A stretch of DNA of 5,154 bases from an uncultured Eubacteriales bacterium (GTDB lineage: Bacteria > Bacillota_A > Clostridia > Oscillospirales > Oscillospiraceae), in the NCBI GenBank assembly GCA_949747935.1, contig CATKHE010000138.1, positions 1 to 5,154 on the forward strand, in the 5' to 3' direction. The position numbers were made by a program, and so were the translations under genes. Shown here piece after piece: positions 1 through 4,601 of this stretch. The notes beneath the pieces were generated by a model. The model was not told where the DNA came from, made no database searches, and saw only the letters and a program-made list of their open reading frames with translations. The first letter of the stretch is position 1. Each line of letters begins with the position of its first letter.

Positions 1-141
1 GGCGAAGGTGACGATGAAGGACAGATACCGAGGATCCAGGTCACCGCAGGAGAGGATAAGATCGACTCCTTCCAGCCGCTGCCGGTCAAGGTGATCCCAC
101 AGCCAAGGGACCTCATGGTCGGACAGAGCCAAAATTTTCAT
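1..141 (-). CDS. Metallophosphoesterase, N-terminal fragment (runs off left edge)
   Basis: The first 47 codons of a calcineurin-like metallophosphoesterase are visible; the rest lies beyond position 1. The fragment opens with a hydrophobic strand and metal-site motif (ILALSDHE, residues 3-10), followed about 20 residues later by a second strand and the motif LILSCGDLDP (30-39). Spacing and motifs are those of the DxH and GD metal-binding loops of the family. The first motif reads Asp8-His9-Glu10, so Glu stands where His is usual. The start ATG (141-139) overlaps the TGA of the upstream ParB-like gene as ATGA, and an AAGGA lies 11 nt upstream inside that gene, so translation is probably coupled. 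Cytosolic location is expected because the N-terminus shows no signal peptide. The substrate cannot be inferred. The call rests on two motifs in a partial protein, but both fit well. Confidence 0.8.
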   Translation of the reverse strand, partial: MKILALSDHEVPWLWDHLDRQRLEGVDLILSCGDLDPRYLSFIVTFA

Positions 142-965
142 CGATTCAGCAGTCCTTTCAGCGGGTTAAGACCCTGTGCCTTTTTTACGGAAAATGCTTT
201 GTGGAGCTGCAAAAATCCGTCTTTCAGCTCTGACTGTGTGAAGTTTTTCACCTGGTCGTATCCGAAGAACTCCAAATAGAGGAGCATGGCATCGGCGACT
301 GTCAGCCGGGTGGAGAGCTCTTTGGCGCTTTTGTCGCCGTAGAGCGCGGAAAACTGGGTGTAAAAGCTGAAAAACTTTCGGCGTTCGTCCTCTGTCCAGA
401 CGTCTTTCGGCCCCTTGTCTACTGCCTCTTGGAGGCGGGTAAACCGGCCGGTGCCGCTGAACCACAGGTAGTTGATCTGAGACAACTGGTAGAAATCCAC
501 ATATTCATAGTAAATATTACTGGCTTTCGAGCCGTCCTTGGCGGGAAGCACCCGGGTGACCTCGGCGGGGATGCTTACTGCGCCGAAGTAATGCAGCACG
601 CTGACCCGCTTGTGACCCTCCACCACGTAAAAGGTGTGCATATATTCATAGACCTTGATCGGGTCAGTGATACCCTCGTCCATATGCGCTTTGCAAAGGG
701 CGATCCATTTCTGGGCGAATTCTGAATCCTCGCTCATCAGTGGGTAGAAGGTGTGGGAAAAGGCCTGACTGCGCCCGGCAGACCGGGTTCCCACAATGAG
801 CTCAATGGGAATTTCCACCAGGCCGAGACTGACCTCGCCGCAGGTGCTCTCCTCAGCCAGGATCTCATCCAGAACCGGCAAATAGGGGGATGCGCCTCTG
901 ACCTGACTGAGCTTGGTTTCCTTCAAGCCCAATTGACGTGCCTTTCGATAGTCTTCCAAGTACAT
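138..965 (-). CDS. ParB/sulfiredoxin-fold domain protein, coupled to metallophosphoesterase
   Basis: A complete 275-residue soluble protein with no signal peptide or membrane segment. Residues about 47-140 resemble the ParB N-terminal (ParB/Srx) fold: a VEIPIELIVGT strand-helix start (50-60), then ITDPIKVYEY (99-108), then FYVVEGHKRVSVLHYFG (112-128). In the last of these, EGHKR sits where ParB has its GERR nucleotide-binding box. The C-terminal part (about 150-275) is rich in aromatic and charged residues and looks helical; I recognise no domain there. From memory, Clostridia carry relatives with the same N-terminus (MxLEDYxKAxxLG, PYLPVLDEIL), some fused to a substrate-binding-protein-like domain; this copy ends without one. 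It is not a chromosome-partitioning ParB: the DNA-binding HTH is not evident and no parA is adjacent. The start is set by a strong AAGGAGGT 7 nt upstream. The stop overlaps the next gene (ATGA). Role unknown; CTPase, kinase-like or regulatory functions are all possible for this fold. Confidence 0.75.
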   Translation of the reverse strand: MYLEDYRKARQLGLKETKLSQVRGASPYLPVLDEILAEESTCGEVSLGLVEIPIELIVGTRSAGRSQAFSHTFYPLMSEDSEFAQKWIALCKAHMDEGITDPIKVYEYMHTFYVVEGHKRVSVLHYFGAVSIPAEVTRVLPAKDGSKASNIYYEYVDFYQLSQINYLWFSGTGRFTRLQEAVDKGPKDVWTEDERRKFFSFYTQFSALYGDKSAKELSTRLTVADAMLLYLEFFGYDQVKNFTQSELKDGFLQLHKAFSVKKAQGLNPLKGLLNR

Positions 966-980
966 AGGAGGTACCTCCTT
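966..980 (-). promoter_or_regulatory. Shine-Dalgarno of ParB-like gene within a perfect palindrome
   Basis: On the minus strand AAGGAGGT (980-973) lies 7 nt before the ATG at 965-963, a near-ideal ribosome binding site that fixes the start. The 14 bases AGGAGGTACCTCCT (979-966) form a perfect palindrome, so the spacer between SD and start codon is the exact reverse complement of the SD. With no loop, it cannot fold tightly as a simple hairpin in cis, but a larger fold or an intermolecular duplex could mask the site, and in DNA it is a symmetric protein target. Confidence 0.75.
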
Positions 981-982
981 AC

Positions 983-1001
983 AGCTGAAGAATTTTCAGC
1001 T
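983..1001. promoter_or_regulatory. Inverted repeat at predicted start of ParB-like transcript (possible operator)
   Basis: AGCTGAA and TTCAGCT form a perfect 7-bp inverted repeat separated by 5 bp. It falls just downstream of the -10 box at 1011-1006, covering the expected transcription start near 999. A repressor bound here would block initiation; alternatively the 5' end of the mRNA could fold as a small hairpin. The repeat is seen directly; the role is inferred. Confidence 0.45.
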
Positions 1002-1005
1002 TCGC

Positions 1006-1034
1006 AGTATAACACAGGAAAAGCCGGCGCGCAA
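1006..1034 (-). promoter_or_regulatory. Predicted sigma-A promoter for ParB-like/metallophosphoesterase operon
   Basis: Reading the minus strand, TTGCGC (1034-1029) and TATACT (1011-1006) are separated by exactly 17 bp. The -10 is preceded by TG at the extended -10 position (TGTTATACT), which compensates for the modest -35. Initiation would be expected near 999, giving a leader of about 34 nt before the ATG at 965. Confidence 0.65.
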
Positions 1035-1053
1035 GGGGAAATACCAACAAAGG

Positions 1054-1072
1054 TTGTGCCGGACATGGACAA
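1054..1072. promoter_or_regulatory. Imperfect dyad midway between divergent promoters
   Basis: TTGTGCCGGACATGGACAA is an imperfect dyad (arms TTGTnC and GnACAA) centred at 1063. This is almost exactly midway between the inner ends of the two -35 boxes (1034 and 1095). Position and symmetry suit a regulator acting on both directions, but the match is short and no known operator consensus is recognised. Confidence 0.25.
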
Positions 1073-1094
1073 TTCTTCCACAAAGAGAAGGGTA

Positions 1095-1123
1095 TTGCGG
1101 AAAAAGGAAAGATGTACTATAAT
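1095..1123 (+). promoter_or_regulatory. Predicted sigma-A promoter for glutaminase gene
   Basis: TTGCGG (1095-1100) and a consensus TATAAT (1118-1123) are spaced by 17 bp. Transcription should start near 1130, leaving a leader of roughly 48 nt before the glsA ATG at 1178. It is the best plus-strand promoter match in the intergenic region. Confidence 0.75.
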
Positions 1124-1161
1124 AATGTTGCCGAAAGATGAGCGGGAGAAAACCGCATTTT

Positions 1162-1168
1162 GGGAGGA
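1162..1168 (+). promoter_or_regulatory. Shine-Dalgarno choosing the glsA start
   Basis: GGGAGGA lies 9 nt before ATG 1178. The in-frame alternatives fit worse: the ATG at 1169 directly abuts this site, and a TTG at 1160 precedes it. The start at 1178 is therefore preferred. Confidence 0.75.
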
Positions 1169-1177
1169 ATGGATAAA

Positions 1178-2098
1178 ATGGAACAGAAGATGATTCAGGA
1201 GGCCCTTACTTATGGCCGGCGGTTTGTGCGCTATGGAAAACCGGCCAGCTATATTCCGGAGCTGGCATCTAAAAACCCATCCAGGCTGGGGATTGCGGTG
1301 TGTGACATGGAGGGAAATCTGTCCTCGGCGGGAGACTGTGAGGAGAGATTCACTATGCAGAGTATCTCCAAAGTCATCGCACTTATCCTTGCGCTGGAGC
1401 AGAACGGCTATGATATCGTATTTTCCAAGGTAGGGCTGGAACCCACAGGGGACTCCTTCAACTCCACTGTTCGTCTGGACCACCTGACCAACAACAAGCC
1501 TTTCAACCCGATGATCAATGCGGGTGCTATTGCCGTGGCCAGCACCATTCGGGGGGCCACGCTGGAGGAGCGCAAGGCGGTAAGCATTGACTTTGCCCGA
1601 AAGCTCACCGGAAATTCCAGTTTGGATGTGGACTATGAGGTGTTTCTTTCTGAGTCAAATACCGGTTTTAAGAACCGGGCCATTATCTACCTCATGCGCT
1701 CCAACGGAATTATTGAGGGAAATTGCGAGGACCATCTGGAACTCTACTTCCTGCTGTGTTCGCTGGCCTGTTCCTGCCAGGACCTGGCTGTTTTTGCGGC
1801 CACGCTGGCCAATAACGGCGTGAGTCCCATCACCGGGGAAACACTGATTCAGCCCCGCACGGTTAAGTTGGTGCGTTCTCTGATGGTAACCTGCGGGATG
1901 TACGACTATTCTGGTGAGTTTGCCTCCACAGTGGGAATGCCCTCCAAGAGCGGCGTGGGCGGCGGCATTATCTCCTGTTCCATCGGTCAGTACGGTATCG
2001 CTACCTACGGACCCTCACTGGACGATAAAGGCAACAGCATTGGCGGGCTGAAAATACTGGAGTATCTCTCTGAGAACATGGGATTGAGTATCTTCTGA
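1178..2098 (+). CDS. glsA: Glutaminase (serine-type, beta-lactamase fold)
   Basis: The 306-residue product hydrolyses L-glutamine to L-glutamate and ammonia in the cytosol; the length is normal for the bacterial family (about 305-310). The nucleophile motif SxxK is in MQSISK, with Ser62 and Lys65. The other family active-site positions are all present: Asn114 in NAGAIA, Glu159 in the SESNTGF stretch, Asn166 in FKNR, Tyr190, Tyr242 in GMYDYSGEF, and Val260 in KSGVGGG. No residue is missing, so the enzyme should be active. The Cys-rich stretch CSLACSC (194-200) is in a region where relatives have fewer cysteines, as far as I recall. It is transcribed alone from its own promoter, divergent from the ParB-like gene and convergent with the M20D hydrolases. 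No transporter or ammonium gene is attached. Possible roles are glutamate supply or acid resistance through ammonia; the sequence does not separate these. Confidence 0.97.
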   Translation: MEQKMIQEALTYGRRFVRYGKPASYIPELASKNPSRLGIAVCDMEGNLSSAGDCEERFTMQSISKVIALILALEQNGYDIVFSKVGLEPTGDSFNSTVRLDHLTNNKPFNPMINAGAIAVASTIRGATLEERKAVSIDFARKLTGNSSLDVDYEVFLSESNTGFKNRAIIYLMRSNGIIEGNCEDHLELYFLLCSLACSCQDLAVFAATLANNGVSPITGETLIQPRTVKLVRSLMVTCGMYDYSGEFASTVGMPSKSGVGGGIISCSIGQYGIATYGPSLDDKGNSIGGLKILEYLSENMGLSIF

Positions 2099-2106
2099 GA
2101 ATATGG

Positions 2107-2140
2107 AAACACAGCACCGGAAATTTCCGGTGCTGTGTTT
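2107..2140. terminator. Bidirectional intrinsic terminator (perfect 34-bp palindrome)
   Basis: The arm AAACACAGCACCGGAAA (2107-2123) is followed without gap by its exact reverse complement (2124-2140). A GC-rich stem CACAGCACCGG closes over an AAATTT loop region and is flanked by AAA and TTT on each strand. It starts 9 nt after the glsA stop and lies 16 nt beyond the stop of the convergent amidohydrolase gene, so it can end transcripts from both sides. The U-tracts are short (TTTATAT on the plus side), so efficiency is uncertain. Confidence 0.85.
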
Positions 2141-2155
2141 ATATGCCGAAAAGGG

Positions 2156-3331
2156 TCAGGCATTTTCCTCCAGATAATCTACCGCAAACTGGACATATAT
2201 GCCGCATCCGCTCCACAGGACAGATTCGTCTACATCGAAAGCGGGATGGTGGTGAATATATTCCTGGCCGCCGTCCGGGTTCTTAAAGCCGAGATACCCG
2301 TAGACGCCGGGGATATGCTCCATATAAACGCTGAAGTCCTCCGCACCCATCATCTTGTTCAGCGGGACCAGGCAGTCCTCCCCCATGATTTTTTTGGCGG
2401 CGTTCTGGGACAGGCGGTTCAGGTCCTCATGATCATTAATCAGGGGACTGGGGCCGAAGTAGTAGTCGCAGCCGGCGGTACAGCCGTAGCCCTGAACCAC
2501 GCTGGATACAAGACTCTCAATGCGCTGGGGCATACTGTTGCGGAAGTCCCGGTCAAAGGCTCGGACAGTGCCCACCAGTTCCACATGGTCGCAGAGGATA
2601 TTTTCCTTGGTTCCGCCGTTCATCATGCCTACGCTGACCACCAGGCTGTCCAGAGGATCGACGACCCGGCTAGGCAGGGATTGAAGGGCCATCACCGCGG
2701 CGGCGGCGGCCAGGACCGCGTCTTTGCCCTGGTTGGGGGCGCTGCCGTGGGCGGCTTTGCCGTGAATCTGAATGGTAAAACGGTCGGAGCAGGCCATGCG
2801 CCCGCCAGCCTCAAAGTTGGCCCTGCCCTTATCCAGAGCGGACCAGACGTGCATTCCGAAGATAGCGTCCACGCCCTCCAAAGCGCCCCGCTTTACATAC
2901 TCCTCCGATTTGCGGCCGATCTCCTCGGCCATCTGGAAAATGAGCTTGACGGTGCCCTTCAGCTCCTCACGGTGGGCCTGAAGGATGCGGGCGGCCCCCA
3001 GGAGCATAGCGGTGTGACAGTCGTGACCACAGGCGTGCATTACGCCGGGGTTCACGCTGCAGTAGCTTTTGCCGGAGGTCTCCTGAATGGGCAGGGCGTC
3101 GATATCAGCCCGGAGCATGACGGTTTTGCCCGGCTTACCGCCTTGGATGGTGGCCACGCAGCCGGTAATGCTGTCGAAGGTCTGGACGGGAATCCCCATG
3201 CTGTCCAACTGATCCGTGATAAACCGGGTGGTCTCAGTCTCCTGAGTGCCCAGCTCAGGGTGGGCGTGGAGCCAGCGACGGCTTTCGATGATGTAGGACT
3301 CCTGCTCCTTAGCCAGTGCTCTGATGTCCAT
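2156..3331 (-). CDS. M20D amidohydrolase A (abgAB/hippurate-hydrolase-like), distal copy
   Basis: A 391-residue metal-dependent amidohydrolase that cleaves an amide bond of an N-acyl or aryl-acyl amino acid. The N-terminal HAHPEL (22-27) is followed by LRADIDALPIQE (73-84) and the metal motif MHACGHDCH (98-106). Predicted ligands are Cys101, His103, a residue of the Glu136-Glu137 pair (the other acting as base), His161 in GMHVW, and His361 in HHHPAF. A lid/dimerisation domain spans about 182-290, and MGAEDFS (328-334) is the usual late motif. Length is typical for the homodimeric members. No signal peptide, hence cytosolic. The start ATG overlaps the stop of the upstream paralog as TAATG and has the strong site GGAGGTGA (3345-3338) 6 nt away. 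It is the last gene of the operon, running into the terminator at 2107-2140. The exact substrate is unknown: p-aminobenzoyl-glutamate, hippurate, N-acetyl-amino acids and IAA-amino acids are all family substrates. An open antisense frame covers it but is a codon-bias shadow. Confidence 0.93.
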   Translation of the reverse strand: MDIRALAKEQESYIIESRRWLHAHPELGTQETETTRFITDQLDSMGIPVQTFDSITGCVATIQGGKPGKTVMLRADIDALPIQETSGKSYCSVNPGVMHACGHDCHTAMLLGAARILQAHREELKGTVKLIFQMAEEIGRKSEEYVKRGALEGVDAIFGMHVWSALDKGRANFEAGGRMACSDRFTIQIHGKAAHGSAPNQGKDAVLAAAAAVMALQSLPSRVVDPLDSLVVSVGMMNGGTKENILCDHVELVGTVRAFDRDFRNSMPQRIESLVSSVVQGYGCTAGCDYYFGPSPLINDHEDLNRLSQNAAKKIMGEDCLVPLNKMMGAEDFSVYMEHIPGVYGYLGFKNPDGGQEYIHHHPAFDVDESVLWSGCGIYVQFAVDYLEENA

Positions 3332-4521
3332 TACTGTTCACCTCCCGCGGCATTTTTCAGATAGTCGGCGGCGAATTGGGCGTACTCGGCCGCGCCCGTC
3401 TGGAGGATATCCTCGTTGATTCGGAATTTTTCGTTGTGTACAGGGTGGACGCTGCCCGTCGCCTCATCGTAGCAGCCCAGGAAGACAAACAGGGAGGAGG
3501 GAATCTTTTCCATCAGGTAGGAGAAGTCCTCGCTGCCGGTGGCCGGGAGGGTGGTGGCGAGGATGTCGCCGCCAAACAGCTTCCGGGCGGCGTTCCGGGC
3601 AACCTCGTTGAGGGCGGTGTCGTCATTGCGCACGGGGGGCTCCAAAAAATTGTATTCCAGGTCAGCGGTGCAGCCCATAGCGGCGGCTGTGGTCTCCACA
3701 ATATGCCGGATGCTCTTGGCGGCCAGCTGTCGGGCGGCGGGGTCGTGGGCCCGGACGGTGCCCTCCAGAACGGCGGTGTCGGTGATGATGTTGAACTGGG
3801 TGCCGGCCTGGACCTTTCCCACCGTTACCACCACCATGTCCCGGGGGTCGCTGATCCGGCTGACCACGGTCTGGAGCGCCATAATGATGGCGCTGGCGGC
3901 CACGATGGCGTCCTTTCCGATGTTGGGCGTGGAGCCGTGGCAGGACACGCCGTGGACCGTGAGCTTGAAGTTGTCACAGCTGGCCATCAGCGGGCCGTCC
4001 TGTACGCAGAGCCTGCCGTTGGGGGCGGTGGCCCACACGTGAAGGCCCATGGCGGCGTCCACGTCATTGAGGTGGCCCTTGTCCCAGTAGTAGTGGCTGC
4101 CGATAAACACTTCCTCACCGGACTGGAACAGCAGCTTGATGGTGCCGGAGAGCTCGTCACGGCACTCCCACAGCATTTGAGCGGCCCCCAGGAGCATGGC
4201 GGCGTGACAGTCGTGGCCGCAGGCGTGCATCACGCCGGGGTTCTGGCTCTCAAAGTCCACTCCGCTGTTTTCCTGGATGGGCAGGGCGTCGATATCGGCC
4301 CGGAGCATCACGGTTTTGCCCGGCTTGCCGCCCTGGATGGTGGCGATACAGCCGGGGTAGTCGGGGAAGGTCTGGACGGGGACGCCTAAGGCCTGGAGCT
4401 GAGCGGCCAGATAGGCGGTAGTCTCCGTCTCCTGGAGGGAGAGCTCCGCATGCTGGTGAAGCCAGCGCCGGTGGCGGATGATGTCGCCGCTGAGCTGAGA
4501 CGCGCGCTGTGCGAAGTCCAT
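3331..4521 (-). CDS. M20D amidohydrolase B (abgAB/hippurate-hydrolase-like), proximal copy
   Basis: A 396-residue paralog of the next gene, aligned without gaps over the first 137 residues. The metal motif MHACGHDCH gives Cys101 and His103; Glu136-Glu137 (SGEE), His161 (GLHVW) and His362 (PVHNEKF) complete the site, and GSEDFS (329-334) is the late motif. The N-terminal motif reads HQHAELS, with Ala replacing the usual Pro of HxHPEL. The last motif, VHNEKF, departs from the common HHPxF, so substrate preference may differ from copy A. The ATG at 4521 is chosen over a TTG at 4527: AAAGGAG is 9 nt from the ATG but only 3 nt from the TTG, and the resulting MDF start lines up with MDI of the paralog. 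It follows the AbgT transporter gene by about 80 bp and overlaps copy A by one base. A and B could act as a heteromer, like AbgA-AbgB, or as separate homodimers. Confidence 0.93.
   Translation of the reverse strand: MDFAQRASQLSGDIIRHRRWLHQHAELSLQETETTAYLAAQLQALGVPVQTFPDYPGCIATIQGGKPGKTVMLRADIDALPIQENSGVDFESQNPGVMHACGHDCHAAMLLGAAQMLWECRDELSGTIKLLFQSGEEVFIGSHYYWDKGHLNDVDAAMGLHVWATAPNGRLCVQDGPLMASCDNFKLTVHGVSCHGSTPNIGKDAIVAASAIIMALQTVVSRISDPRDMVVVTVGKVQAGTQFNIITDTAVLEGTVRAHDPAARQLAAKSIRHIVETTAAAMGCTADLEYNFLEPPVRNDDTALNEVARNAARKLFGGDILATTLPATGSEDFSYLMEKIPSSLFVFLGCYDEATGSVHPVHNEKFRINEDILQTGAAEYAQFAADYLKNAAGGEQ
3338..3345 (-). promoter_or_regulatory. Shine-Dalgarno of amidohydrolase A, inside the end of gene B
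   Basis: GGAGGTGA pairs with eight consecutive bases of the 16S rRNA tail and sits 6 nt before the ATG at 3331-3329, within the last codons of the upstream gene. With the TAATG junction it allows both independent initiation and re-initiation. Confidence 0.8.
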
Positions 4522-4530
4522 GGGCAAAAA

Positions 4531-4537
4531 CTCCTTT
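4531..4537 (-). promoter_or_regulatory. Shine-Dalgarno choosing the start of amidohydrolase B
   Basis: AAAGGAG on the minus strand lies 9 nt before ATG 4521-4519. The in-frame TTG at 4527-4525 would be only 3 nt away, too close for initiation. Confidence 0.75.
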
Positions 4538-4543
4538 CGTTTG

Positions 4544-4578
4544 AAGGGGCCCGAACCATCGCTGATCCGGGCCGCCTT
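4544..4578 (-). other. Intercistronic hairpin between transporter and hydrolase genes
   Basis: On the minus strand AAGGCGGCCCG (4578-4568) pairs with CGGGCCCCTT (4553-4544), leaving one bulged C and a 14-nt loop. It lies between the abgT-like stop (4602) and the SD of the next gene. Downstream in the transcript comes CAAACGAAAGG, with no U-tract, so it is not a normal terminator for the operon. An mRNA-stabilising or processing element, or partial attenuation that lowers hydrolase relative to transporter, is more likely. Confidence 0.5.
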
Positions 4579-4601
4579 TTAGATTGTTATAGGGGACTGA
4601 T

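Noticed and set aside
138..965. Chromosome-partitioning parB
   Set aside because: No adjacent parA, no visible parS-like site and no evident HTH domain; only the N-terminal fold resembles ParB.
1142..1156. GCGG/CCGC mini-hairpin in the glsA leader
   Set aside because: Only 4 bp of stem with a 7-nt loop and no riboswitch-like conserved elements nearby; too weak to call regulatory.
753..1193. Plus-strand frame crossing from the ParB-like gene into glsA
   Set aside because: It is antisense to a supported gene, crosses both promoters and overlaps the glsA start; no domain is recognisable.
2135..3364. Long plus-strand open frame (409 codons) antisense to amidohydrolase A
   Set aside because: It mirrors the M20D gene codon for codon, has no family resemblance, no RBS, and begins inside the terminator region. 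Antisense frames this long are common opposite genes with strong GC third-position bias.
3376..4389. Plus-strand open frame (337 codons) antisense to amidohydrolase B
   Set aside because: Same kind of shadow as over copy A; Gly/Val/His/Ala-rich low-complexity product and no initiation signal.
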